Assembly: GCA_958295665.1 (NCBI GenBank)
Contig: OY282560.1
Coordinates: 93,224,311 to 93,288,310, forward strand
Direction: 5' to 3'
Source of the DNA: Tipula vernalis
Taxonomy: Eukaryota > Arthropoda > Insecta > Diptera > Tipulidae
Length of the DNA: 64,000 nucleotides
In this document: positions 50,418 to 63,659 of the stretch, piece after piece
How the letters are laid out: every line of letters begins with the position of its first letter
Position numbering within the stretch: the stretch's first letter is position 1
The notes under the pieces: generated by a model
What the model was told of the DNA's origin: nothing
Databases searched by the model: none
The model's input: the letters and a program-made list of their open reading frames with translations, nothing else
Position numbers and translations under genes: made by a program

Positions 50418-52303
50418 ATCTGCAATTGTGCTCCGATTTGGTTGATTGATGCCTCTATCAATAGGTGCTGAGACCTGTAATTGTCATGCCTACGGGCATT
50501 TAGATCGCTCGAATATTTCTACACATTTCGTAGAAAATTCGATTTTATGGAAAATCACCTGAACTATAGACCATGAATCCATAATAAAAAACGAAAATCT
50601 GCAATTATGTTCCGATTTGGTTGATTGATGACTCTATCAATAGGTGCTGAGACCTGTAATTATCATGCCAACGGGCATTTAGATTGCTCGAATATTTCTA
50701 CACATTTCGTAGAAAATTCGATATTATGGAAAATCACCTGAACTATAGACCATGAATCCATAATAAAAAACGAAAATCTGCAATTATGTTCCGATTTGGT
50801 TGATTGATGACTCTATCAATAGGTGCTGAGACCTGTAATTATCATGCCAACGGGCATTTAGATCGCTCGAATATTTCTACACATTTCGTAGAAAATTCGA
50901 TTTTATGGAAAATCACCTGAACTATAGACCATGAATCCATAATAAAAAACGAAAATCTGCAATTATGTTCCGATTTAGTTGATTGATGACTCTTTCAGTA
51001 GATCGCTCGAATATTTCTACACATTTCTTAGAAAAGTCAATTTTATGGAAAATCACCTGAACTATAGACCATAAATTCATAATAAAAAACGAAAATCTGC
51101 AATTGTGCTCCGATTTGATTGATTGATGCCTCTATCAATAGGTGCTGAGACCTGTAATTGTCATGCCAACGGGCATTTAGATCGCTCGAATATTTCTACA
51201 CATTTCGTAGAAAATTCGATATTATGGAAAATCACCTGAACTATAGACCATGAATCCATAATAAAAAACGAAAATCTGCAATTGTGCTCCGATTTGGTTG
51301 ATTGATGCCTCTATCAATAGGTGCTGAGACCTGTAATTGTCATGCCAACGGGCATTTAGATCGCTCGAATATTTCTACACATTTCGTAGAAAATTCGATA
51401 TTATGGAAAATCACCTGAACTGACCATGAATCCATAATAAAAAACGAAAATCTGCAATTATGTTCCGATTTGGTTGATTGATGACTCTATCAGTAGATCG
51501 CTCGAATATTTCTACACATTTCTTAGAAAATTCAATTTTATGGAAAATCACCTGAACTATAGACCATAAATTCATAATAAAAAAACGAAAATCTGCAATT
51601 GTGCTCCGATTTGGATAATTGATGCCTCTATCAATAGGTGCTGAGACCTGTAATTGTCATGCCAGCGGGCATTTAGATCGCTCGAATATTTCTACACATT
51701 TCGTAGAAAATTCGATATTATGGAAAATCACCTGAACTGACCATGAATCCATAATAAAAAACGAAAATCTGCAATTATGTTCCGATTTGGTTGATTGATG
51801 ACTCTATCAATAGGTGCTGAGACCTGTAATTATCATGCCAACGGGCATTTAGATCGCTCGAATATTTCTACACATTTCGTAGAAAATTCGATTTTATGGA
51901 AAATCACCTGAACTATAGACCATGAATCCATAATAAAAAACGAAAATCTGCAATTATGTTCCGATTTGGTTGATTGATGACTCTATCAATAGGTGCTGAG
52001 ACCTGTAATTATCATGCCAACGGGCATTTAGATTGCTCGAATATTTCTACACATTTCGTAGAAAATTCGATATTATGGAAAATCACCTGAACTATAGACC
52101 ATGAATCCATAATAAAAAACGAAAATCTGCAATTATGTTCCGATTTGGTTGATTGATGACTCTATCAATAGGTGCTGAGACCTGTAATTATCATGCCAAC
52201 GGGCATTTAGATCGCTCGAATATTTCTACACATTTCGTAGAAAATTCGATTTTATGGAAAATCACCTGAACTATAGACCATGAATCCATAATAAAAAACG
52301 AAA
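50418..52303 (+). repeat. C3 block with first S3-EΔ unit
   Basis: Monomer starts: 50418 C3-T127, 50597 A, 50776 Ac-T127, 50955 S2, 51095 D, 51274 C2Δ, 51450 S3, 51591 EΔ (176 bp), 51767 Ac-T127, 51946 A, 52125 Ac-T127. 51450-52303 (S3 EΔ Ac A Ac) repeats at 52304-53157 with an 854-bp offset. S2 at 50955 has T40 but G31 and a private 'gatttagtt'. Confidence 0.87.
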
Positions 52304-54365
52304 ATCTGCAATTATGTTCCGATTTGGTTGATTAATGACTCTTTCAGTAGATCGCTCGAATATTTCTACACATTTCTTAGAAAATTCAATTTTATGGAAA
52401 ATCACCTGAACTATAGACCATAAATTCATAATAAAAAAACGAAAATCTGCAATTGTGCTCCGATTTGGATAATTGATGCCTCTATCAATAGGTGCTGAGA
52501 CCTGTAATTGTCATGCCAGCGGGCATTTAGATCGCTCGAATATTTCTACACATTTCGTAGAAAATTCGATATTATGGAAAATCACCTGAACTGACCATGA
52601 ATCCATAATAAAAAACGAAAATCTGCAATTATGTTCCGATTTGGTTGATTGATGACTCTATCAATAGGTGCTGAGACCTGTAATTATCATGCCAACGGGC
52701 ATTTAGATCGCTCGAATATTTCTACACATTTCGTAGAAAATTCGATTTTATGGAAAATCACCTGAACTATAGACCATGAATCCATAATAAAAAACGAAAA
52801 TCTGCAATTATGTTCCGATTTGGTTGATTGATGACTCTATCAATAGGTGCTGAGACCTGTAATTATCATGCCAACGGGCATTTAGATTGCTCGAATATTT
52901 CTACACATTTCGTAGAAAATTCGATATTATGGAAAATCACCTGAACTATAGACCATGAATCCATAATAAAAAACGAAAATCTGCAATTATGTTCCGATTT
53001 GGTTGATTGATGACTCTATCAATAGGTGCTGAGACCTGTAATTATCATGCCAACGGGCATTTAGATCGCTCGAATATTTCTACACATTTCGTAGAAAATT
53101 CGATTTTATGGAAAATCACCTGAACTATAGACCATGAATCCATAATAAAAAACGAAAATCTTCAATTATGTTCCGATTTGGTTGATTGATGACTCTATCA
53201 ATAGGTGCTGAGACCTGTAATTGTCATGCCAACGGGCATTTAGATCGCTCGAATATTTCTACACATTTCGTAGAAAATTCGATATTATGGAAAATCACCT
53301 GAACTATAGACCATGAATCCATAATAAAAAACGAAAATCTGCAATTATGTTCCGATTTGGTTGATTGATGACTCTATCAATAGGTGCTGAGACCTGTAAT
53401 TATCATGCCAACGGGCATTTAGATTGCTCGAATATTTCTACACATTTCGTAGAAAATTCGATATTATGGAAAATCACCTGAACTATAGACCATGAATCCA
53501 TAATAAAAAACGAAAATCTGCAATTGTGCTCCGATTTGGTTGATTGATGCCTCTATCAATAGGTGCTGAGACCTGTAATTGTCATGCCAACGGGCATTTA
53601 GATCGCTCGAATATTTCTACACATTTCGTAGAAAATTCGATATTATGGAAAATCACCTGAACTATAGACCATGAATCCATAATAAAAAACGAAAATCTGC
53701 AATTATGTTCCGATTTGGTTGATTGATGACTCTATCAATAGGTGCTGAGACCTGTAATTATCATGCCAACGGGCATTTAGATTGCTCGAATATTTCTACA
53801 CATTTCGTAGAAAATTCGATATTATGGAAAATCACCTGAACTATAGACCATGAATTCATAATAAAAAACGAAAATCTGCAATTGTGCTCCGATTTGGTTG
53901 ATTGATGCCTCTATCAATAGGTGCTGAGACCTGCAATTGTCATGCCAACGGGCATTTAGATCGCTCGAATATTTCTACACATTTCGTAGAAAATTCGATA
54001 TTATGGAAAATCACCTGAACTGACCATGAATCCATAATAAAAAACGAAAATCTGCAATTATGTTCCGATTTGGTTGATTGATGACTCTATCAGTAGATCG
54101 CTCGAATATTTCTACACATTTCTTAGAAAATTCAATTTTATGGAAAATCACCTGAACTGACCATGAATCCATAATAAAAAACGAAAATCTGCAATTATGT
54201 TCCGATTTGGTTGATTGATGACTCTATCAATAGGTGCTGAGATCTGTAATTATCATGCCAACGGGCATTTAGATCGCTCGAATATTTCTACACATTTCGT
54301 AGAAAATTCGATTTTATGGAAAATCACCTGAACTATAGACCATGAATCCATAATAAAAAACGAAA
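52304..54365 (+). repeat. 2,062-bp unit, copy 1: S EΔ Ac A Ac Ag A C2 A C2Δ SΔ Ac
   Basis: Monomer starts: 52304 S (S2 head, S3 body, 141 bp), 52445 EΔ, 52621 Ac-T127, 52800 A, 52979 Ac-T127, 53158 Ag ('aaaatcttc'), 53337 A, 53516 C2, 53695 A, 53874 C2Δ, 54050 SΔ (137 bp), 54187 Ac-T127 ('gagatctg'). The first eight recur at 54366-55756 with a 2,062-bp offset. SΔ at 54050 is the only short monomer with the 3-bp deletion. Confidence 0.88.
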
Positions 54366-56613
54366 ATCTGCAATTATGTTCCGATTTGGTTGATTAATGA
54401 CTCTTTCAGTAGATCGCTCGAATATTTCTACACATTTCTTAGAAAATTCAATTTTATGGAAAATCACCTGAACTATAGACCATAAATTCATAATAAAAAA
54501 ACGAAAATCTGCAATTGTGCTCCGATTTGGATAATTGATGCCTCTATCAATAGGTGCTGAGACCTGTAATTGTCATGCCAGCGGGCATTTAGATCGCTCG
54601 AATATTTCTACACATTTCGTAGAAAATTCGATATTATGGAAAATCACCTGAACTGACCATGAATCCATAATAAAAAACGAAAATCTGCAATTATGTTCCG
54701 ATTTGGTTGATTGATGACTCTATCAATAGGTGCTGAGATCTGTAATTATCATGCCAACGGGCATTTAGATCGCTCGAATATTTCTACACATTTCGTAGAA
54801 AATTCGATTTTATGGAAAATCACCTGAACTATAGACCATGAATCCATAATAAAAAACGAAAATCTGCAATTATGTTCCGATTTGGTTGATTGATGACTCT
54901 ATCAATAAGTGCTGAGACCTGTAATTATCATGCCAACGGGCATTTAGATTGCTCGAATATTTCTACACATTTCGTAGAAAATTCGATATTATGGAAAATC
55001 ACCTGAACTATAGACCATGAATCCATAATAAAAAACGAAAATCTGCAATTATGTTCCGATTTGGTTGATTGATGACTCTATCAATAGGTGCTGAGACCTG
55101 TAATTATCATGCCAACGGGCATTTAGATCGCTCGAATATTTCTACACATTTCGTAGAAAATTCGATTTTATGGAAAATCACCTGAACTATAGACCCTGAA
55201 TCCATAATAAAAAACGAAAATCTGCAATTATGTTCCGATTTGGTTGATTGATGACTCTATCAATAGGTGCTGAGACCTGTAATTGTCATGCCAACGGGCA
55301 TTTAGATCGCTCGAATATTTCTACACATTTCGTAGAAAATTCGATATTATGGAAAATCACCTGAACTATAGACCATGAATCCATAATAAAAAACGAAAAT
55401 CTGCAATTATGTTCCGATTTGGTTGATTGATGACTCTATCAATAGGTGCTGAGACCTGTAATTATCATGCCAACGGGCATTTAGATTGCTCGAATATTTC
55501 TACACATTTCGTAGAAAATTCGATATTATGGAAAATCACCTGAACTATAGACCATGAATCCATAATAAAAAACGAAAATCTGCAATTGTGCTCCGATTTG
55601 GTTGATTGATGCCTCTATCAATAGGTGCTGAGACCTGTAATTGTCATGCCAACGGGCATTTAGATCGCTCGAATATTTCTACACATTTCGTAGAAAATTC
55701 GATATTATGGAAAATCACCTGAACTATAGACCATGAATCCATAATAAAAAACGAAAATCTGCAATTGTGCTCCGATTTGGTTGATTGATGCCTCTATCAA
55801 TAGGTGCTGAGACCTGTAATTGTCATGCCAACGGGCATTTAGATCGCTCGAATATTTCTACACATTTCGTAGAAAATTCGATATTATGGAAAATCACCTG
55901 AACTATAGACCATGAATCCATAATAAAAAACGAAAATCTGCAATTATGTTCCGATTTGGTTGATTGATGACTCTATCAGTAGATCGCTCGAATATTTCTA
56001 CACATTTCTTAGAAAATTCGATTTTATGGAAAATCACCTGAACTATAGACCATAAATTCATAATAAAAAAACGAAAATCTGCAATTATGTTCCGATTTGG
56101 TTGATTGATGACTCTATCAATAGGTGCTGAGACCTGTAATTGTCATGCCAACGGGCATTTAGATCGCTCGAATATTTCTACACATTTCGTAGAAAATTCG
56201 ATTTTATGGAAAATCACCTGAACTATAGACCATGAATCCATAATAAAAAACGAAAATCTGCAATTGTGCTCCGATTTGGTTGGTTGATGCCTCTATCAAT
56301 AGGTGCTGAGACCTGTAATTGTCATGCCAACGGGCATTTAGATCGCTCGAATATTTCTACACATTTCGTAGAAAATTCGATTTTATGGAAAATCACCTGA
56401 ACTATAGACCATGAATCCATAATAAAAAACGAAAATCTGCAATTATGTTCCGATTTGGTTGATTGATGACTCTATCAATAGGTGCTGAGACCTGTAATTA
56501 TCATGCCAACGGGCATTTAGATTGCTCGAATATTTCTACACATTTCGTAGAAAATTCGATATTATGGAAAATCACCTGAACTATAGACCATGAATCCATA
56601 ATAAAAAACGAAA
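54366..56613 (+). repeat. 2,062-bp unit, copy 2, diverging after C2
   Basis: Monomer starts: 54366 S (S2 head, S3 body), 54507 EΔ, 54683 Ac-T127 ('gagatctg'), 54862 A ('aataagtgc'), 55041 Ac-T127 ('tagaccctg'), 55220 Ag, 55399 A, 55578 C2, 55757 C2, 55936 S3, 56077 Ag-T127, 56256 C2-T127 ('ttggttggttg'), 56435 A. The 'gagatctg' mark is shared by 54187 and 54683, 496 bp apart, showing local copying. EΔ at 54507 is the last carrier of the 3-bp deletion. Confidence 0.87.
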
Positions 56614-58723
56614 ATCTGCAATTATGTTCCGATTTGGTTGATTGCTGACTCTATCAATAGGTGCTGAGACCTGTAATTATCATGCCAACGGGCATTTAGA
56701 TTGCTCGAATATTTCTACACATTTGGTAGAAAATTCGATATTATGGAAAATCACCTGAACTATAGACCATGAATCCATAATAAAAAACGAAAATCTGCAA
56801 TTGTGCTCCGATTTGGTTGATTGATGCCTCTATCAATAGGTGCTGAGACCTGTAATTGTCATGCCTACGGGCATTTAGATCGCTCGAATATTTCTACACA
56901 TTTCGTAGAAAATTCGATTTTATGGAAAATCACCTGAACTATAGACCATGAATCCATAATAAAAAACGAAAATCTGCAATTATGTTCCGATTTGGTTGAT
57001 TGATGACTCTATCAATAGGTGCTGAGACCTATAATTGTCATGCAAACGGGCATTTAGATCGCTCGAATATTTCTACACATTTCGTAGAAAATTCGATATT
57101 ATGGAAAATCACCTGAACTATAGACCATGAATCCATAATAAAAAACGAAAATCTGCAATTGTGCTCCGATTTGGTTGATTGATGCCTCTATCAATAGGTG
57201 CTGAGACCTGTAATTGTCATGCCTACGGGCATTTAGATCGCTCGAATATTTCTACACATTTCGTAGAAAATTCGATATTATGGAAAATCACCTGAACTAT
57301 AGACCATGAATCCATAATAAAAAACGAAAATCTGCAATTGTGCTCCGATTTGGTTGATTGATGCCTCTATCAATAGGTGCTGAGACCTGTAATTGTCATG
57401 CCAACGGGCATTTAGATCGCTCGAATATTTCTACACATTTCGTAGAAAATTCGATATTATGGAAAATCACCTGAACTATAGACCATGAATCCATAATAAA
57501 AAACGAAAATCTGCAATTATGTTCCGATTTGGTTGATTGATGACTCTATCAATAGGTGCTGAGACCTGTAATTATCATGCCAACGGGCATTTAGATCGCT
57601 CGAATATTTCTACACATTTCGTAGAAAATTCGATTTTATGGAAAATCACCTGAACTATAGACCATGAATCCATAATAAAAAACGAAAATCTGCAATTATG
57701 TTCCGATTTGGTTGATTGATGAATCTATCAATAGGTGCTGAGACCTGTAATTGTCATGCCAACGGGCATTTAGATCGCTCGAATATTTCTACACATTTCG
57801 TAGAAAATTCGATATTATGGAAAATCACCTGAACTATAGACCATGAATCCATAATAAAAAACGAAAATCTGCAATTATGTTCCGATTTGGTTGATTGATG
57901 ACTCTATCAATAGGTGCTGAGACCTGTAATTATCATGCCAACGGGCATTTAGATTGCTCGAATATTTTTACACATTTCGTAGAAAATTCGATATTATGGA
58001 AAATCACCTGAACTATAGACCATGAATTCATAATAAAAAACGAAAATCTGCAATTGTGCTCCGATTTGGTTGATTGATGCCTCTATCAATAGGTGCTGAG
58101 ACCTGTAATTATGATGCCAACGGGCATTTAGATCGCTCGAATATTTCTACACATTTCGTAGAAAATTCGATATTATGGAAAAGCACCTGAACTATAGACC
58201 ATGAATCCATAATAAAAAACGAAAATCTGCAATTGTGCTCCGATTTGGTTGATTGATGCCTCTATCAATAGGTGCTGAGACCTGTATTTGTCATGCCAAC
58301 GGGCATTTAGATCGCTCGAATATTTCTACACATTTCGTAGAAAATTCGATATTATGGAAAAGCACCTGAACTATAGACCATGAATCCATAATAAAAAACG
58401 AAAATCTGCAATTGTGCTCCGATTTGATTGATTGATGCCTCTATCAATAGGTGCTGAGACCTGTAATTGTCATGCCAACGGGCATTTAGATCGCTCGAAT
58501 ATTTTTACACATTTCGTAGAAAATTCGATATTATGGAAAATCACCTGAACTATAGACCATGAATCCATAATAAAAAACGAAAATCTGCAATTATGTTCCG
58601 ATTTGGTGGATTGATGACTCTATCAGTAGATCGCTCGAATATTTCTACACATTTCTAAGAAAATTCAATTTTATGGAAAATCACCTGAACTATAGACCAT
58701 AAATTCATAATAAAAAAACGAAA
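56614..58723 (+). repeat. 12-monomer HOR unit, 2,110 bp, copy 1
   Basis: Monomer starts: 56614 A ('tttggtag'), 56793 C3-T127, 56972 Ag ('cctataatt', 'gcaaacggg'), 57151 C3, 57330 C2, 57509 Ac-T127, 57688 Ag ('gatgaatc'), 57867 A ('gaattc'), 58046 C2 ('attatgatg', 'aaaagcacc'), 58225 C2 ('aaaagcacc'), 58404 D ('atatttttac'), 58583 S3 ('ggtggatt', 'ctaag'). The whole order and nearly all rare marks recur immediately at 58724. Differences I found from copy 2 are at 56,645, 57,968 and 58,287 in this copy and 58,761 in the other. Confidence 0.93.
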
Positions 58724-60833
58724 ATCTGCAATTATGTTCCGATTTGGTTGATTGATGACTGTATCAATAGGTGCTGAGACCTGTAATTATCATGCCAACG
58801 GGCATTTAGATTGCTCGAATATTTCTACACATTTGGTAGAAAATTCGATATTATGGAAAATCACCTGAACTATAGACCATGAATCCATAATAAAAAACGA
58901 AAATCTGCAATTGTGCTCCGATTTGGTTGATTGATGCCTCTATCAATAGGTGCTGAGACCTGTAATTGTCATGCCTACGGGCATTTAGATCGCTCGAATA
59001 TTTCTACACATTTCGTAGAAAATTCGATTTTATGGAAAATCACCTGAACTATAGACCATGAATCCATAATAAAAAACGAAAATCTGCAATTATGTTCCGA
59101 TTTGGTTGATTGATGACTCTATCAATAGGTGCTGAGACCTATAATTGTCATGCAAACGGGCATTTAGATCGCTCGAATATTTCTACACATTTCGTAGAAA
59201 ATTCGATATTATGGAAAATCACCTGAACTATAGACCATGAATCCATAATAAAAAACGAAAATCTGCAATTGTGCTCCGATTTGGTTGATTGATGCCTCTA
59301 TCAATAGGTGCTGAGACCTGTAATTGTCATGCCTACGGGCATTTAGATCGCTCGAATATTTCTACACATTTCGTAGAAAATTCGATATTATGGAAAATCA
59401 CCTGAACTATAGACCATGAATCCATAATAAAAAACGAAAATCTGCAATTGTGCTCCGATTTGGTTGATTGATGCCTCTATCAATAGGTGCTGAGACCTGT
59501 AATTGTCATGCCAACGGGCATTTAGATCGCTCGAATATTTCTACACATTTCGTAGAAAATTCGATATTATGGAAAATCACCTGAACTATAGACCATGAAT
59601 CCATAATAAAAAACGAAAATCTGCAATTATGTTCCGATTTGGTTGATTGATGACTCTATCAATAGGTGCTGAGACCTGTAATTATCATGCCAACGGGCAT
59701 TTAGATCGCTCGAATATTTCTACACATTTCGTAGAAAATTCGATTTTATGGAAAATCACCTGAACTATAGACCATGAATCCATAATAAAAAACGAAAATC
59801 TGCAATTATGTTCCGATTTGGTTGATTGATGAATCTATCAATAGGTGCTGAGACCTGTAATTGTCATGCCAACGGGCATTTAGATCGCTCGAATATTTCT
59901 ACACATTTCGTAGAAAATTCGATATTATGGAAAATCACCTGAACTATAGACCATGAATCCATAATAAAAAACGAAAATCTGCAATTATGTTCCGATTTGG
60001 TTGATTGATGACTCTATCAATAGGTGCTGAGACCTGTAATTATCATGCCAACGGGCATTTAGATTGCTCGAATATTTCTACACATTTCGTAGAAAATTCG
60101 ATATTATGGAAAATCACCTGAACTATAGACCATGAATTCATAATAAAAAACGAAAATCTGCAATTGTGCTCCGATTTGGTTGATTGATGCCTCTATCAAT
60201 AGGTGCTGAGACCTGTAATTATGATGCCAACGGGCATTTAGATCGCTCGAATATTTCTACACATTTCGTAGAAAATTCGATATTATGGAAAAGCACCTGA
60301 ACTATAGACCATGAATCCATAATAAAAAACGAAAATCTGCAATTGTGCTCCGATTTGGTTGATTGATGCCTCTATCAATAGGTGCTGAGACCTGTAATTG
60401 TCATGCCAACGGGCATTTAGATCGCTCGAATATTTCTACACATTTCGTAGAAAATTCGATATTATGGAAAAGCACCTGAACTATAGACCATGAATCCATA
60501 ATAAAAAACGAAAATCTGCAATTGTGCTCCGATTTGATTGATTGATGCCTCTATCAATAGGTGCTGAGACCTGTAATTGTCATGCCAACGGGCATTTAGA
60601 TCGCTCGAATATTTTTACACATTTCGTAGAAAATTCGATATTATGGAAAATCACCTGAACTATAGACCATGAATCCATAATAAAAAACGAAAATCTGCAA
60701 TTATGTTCCGATTTGGTGGATTGATGACTCTATCAGTAGATCGCTCGAATATTTCTACACATTTCTAAGAAAATTCAATTTTATGGAAAATCACCTGAAC
60801 TATAGACCATAAATTCATAATAAAAAAACGAAA
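58724..60833 (+). repeat. 12-monomer HOR unit, 2,110 bp, copy 2
   Basis: Monomer starts: 58724 A, 58903 C3-T127, 59082 Ag, 59261 C3, 59440 C2, 59619 Ac-T127, 59798 Ag, 59977 A, 60156 C2, 60335 C2, 60514 D, 60693 S3. It is directly tandem to copy 1 at an exact 2,110-bp offset. About four visible differences over 2,110 bp make this the most recent large duplication in the right half. Confidence 0.93.
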
Positions 60834-63659
60834 ATCTGCAATTATGTTCCGATTTGGTTGATTGATGACTCTATCAATAGGTGCTGAGACCTATAATTGT
60901 CATGCCAACGGGCATTTAGATCGCTCGAATATTTCTACACATTTCGTAGAAAATTCGATATTATGGAAAATCACCTGAACTATAGACCATGAATCCATAA
61001 TAAAAAACGAAAATCTGCAATTGTGCTCCGATTTGGTTGATTGATGCCTCTATCAATAGGTGCTGAGACCTGTAATTGTCATGCCTACGGGCATTTAGAT
61101 CGCTCGAATATTTCTACACATTTCGTAGAAAATTCGATTTTATGGAAAATCACCTGAACTATAGACCATGAATCCATAATAAAAAACGAAAATCTGCAAT
61201 TATGTTCCGATTTGGTTGATTGATGACTCTATCAATAGGTGCTGAGACCTGTAATTATCATGCCAACGGGCATTTAGATTGCTCGAATATTTCTACACAT
61301 TTCGTAGAAAATTCGATATTATGGAAAATCACCTGAACTATAGACCATGAATCCATAATAAAAAACGAAAATCTGCAATTATGTTCCGATTTGGTTGATT
61401 GATGACTCTATCAATAGGTGCTGAGACCTGTAATTATCATGCCAACGGGCATTTAGATCGCTCGAATATTTCTACACATTTCGTAGAAAATTCGATTTTA
61501 TGGAAAATCACCTGAACTATAGACCATGAATCCATAATAAAAAACGAAAATCTGCAATTATGTTCCGATTTGGTTGATTGATGACTCTATCAATAGGTGC
61601 TGAGACCTGTAATTATCATGCCAACGGGCATTTAGATTGCTCGAATATTTCTACACATTTCGTAGAAAATTCGATATTATGGAAAATCACCTGAACTATA
61701 GACCATGAATTCATAATAAAAAACGAAAATCTGCAATTATGTTCCGATTTGGTTGATTGATGACTCTATCAATAGGTGCTGAGACCTGTAATTATCATGC
61801 CAACGGGCATTTAGATCGCTCGAATATTTCTACACATTTCGTAGAAAATTCGATTTTATGGAAAATCACCTGAACTATAGACCATGAATCCATAATAAAA
61901 AACGAAAATCTGCAATTATGTTCCGATTTGGTTGATTGATGACTCTATCAATAGGTGCTGAGACCTGTAATTATCATGCCAACGGGCATTTAGATTGCTC
62001 GAATATTTCTACACATTTCGTAGAAAATTCGATATTATGGAAAATCACCTGAACTATAGACCATGAATTCATAATAAAAAACGAAAATCTGCAATTGTGC
62101 TCCGATTTGGTTGATTGATGCCTCTATCAATAGGTGCTGAGACCTGTAATTGTCATGCCAACGGGCATTTAGATCGCTCGAATATTTCTACACATTTCGT
62201 AGAAAATTCGATATTATGGAAAAGCACCTGAACTATAGACCATGAATCCATAATAAAAAACGAAAATCTGCAATTGTGCTCCGATTTGGTTGATTGATGC
62301 CTCTATCAATAGGTGCTGAGACCTGTAATTGTCATGCCAACGGGCATTTAGATCGCTCGAATATTTCTACACATTTCGTAGAAAATTCGATATTATGGAA
62401 AATCACCTGAACTATAGACCATGAATCCATAATAAAAAACGAAAATCTGCAATTATGTTCCGATTTGGTTGATTGATGACTCTATCAATAGGTGCTGAGA
62501 CCTGTAATTATCATGCCAACGGGCATTTAGATCGCTCGAATATTTCTACACATTTCGTAGAAAATTCGATTTTATGGAAAATCACCTGAACTATAGACCA
62601 TGAATCCATAATAAAAAACGAAAATCTGCAATTATGTTCCGATTTGGTTGATTGATGAATCTATCAATAGGTGCTGAGACCTGTAATTGTCATGCCAACG
62701 GGCATTTAGATCGCTCGAATATTTCTACACATTTCGTAGAAAATTCGATATTATGGAAAATCACCTGAACTATAGACCATGAATCCATAATAAAAAACGA
62801 AAATCTGCAATTATGTTCCGATTTGGTTGATTGATGACTCTATCAATAGGTGCTGAGACCTGTAATTATCATGCCAACGGGCATTTAGATTGCTCGAATA
62901 TTTCTACACATTTCGTAGAAAATTCGATATTATGGAAAATCACCTGAACTATAGACCATGAATTCATAATAAAAAACGAAAATCTGCAATTGTGCTCCGA
63001 TTTGGTTGATTGATGCCTCTATCAATAGGTGCTGAGACCTGTAATTGTCATGCCAACGGGCATTTAGATCGCTCGAATATTTCTACACATTTCGTAGAAA
63101 ATTCGATATTATGGAAAAGCACCTGAACTATAGACCATGAATCCATAATAAAAAACGAAAATCTGCAATTGTGCTCCGATTTGGTTGATTGATGCCTCTA
63201 TCAATAGGTGCTGAGACCTGTAATTGTCATGCCAACGGGCATTTAGATCGCTCGAATATTTCTACACATTTCGTAGAAAATTCGATATTATGGAAAAGCA
63301 CCTGAACTATAGACCATGAATCCATAATAAAAAACGAAAATCTGCAATTGTGCTCCGATTTGATTGATTGATGCCTCTATCAATAGGTGCTGAGACCTGT
63401 AATTGTCATGCCAACGGGCATTTAGATCGCTCGAATATTTCTACACATTTCGTAGAAAATTCGATATTATGGAAAATCACCTGAACTATAGACCATGAAT
63501 CCATAATAAAAAACGAAAATCTGCAATTATGTTCCGATTTGGTTGATTGATGACTCTATCAGTAGATCGCTCGAATATTTCTACACATTTCTTAGAAAAT
63601 TTAATTTTATGGAAAATCACCTGAACTATAGACCATAAATTCATAATAAAAAAACGAAA
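60834..63659 (+). repeat. Rearranged HOR unit, 2,826 bp
   Basis: Monomer starts: 60834 Ag ('cctataatt'), 61013 C3-T127, 61192 A, 61371 Ac-T127, 61550 A, 61729 Ac-T127, 61908 A, 62087 C2, 62266 C2, 62445 Ac-T127, 62624 Ag ('gatgaatc'), 62803 A, 62982 C2, 63161 C2, 63340 D, 63519 S3. The last seven correspond to 59619-60833 at a 2,826-bp offset. A-Ac alternation and an additional C2-C2 pair are inserted in the middle. The 'aaaagcacc' mark (G138) is present in 62087, 62982 and 63161. Confidence 0.9.

Noticed and set aside
39770..63000. Recurring EcoRI-like GAATTC at monomer position 158-163
   Set aside because: It is a simple C162-to-T change in a few monomers (for example 53695, 57867, 59977, 61550, 61908, 62803). 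It is useful as a lineage mark but not as a functional site.
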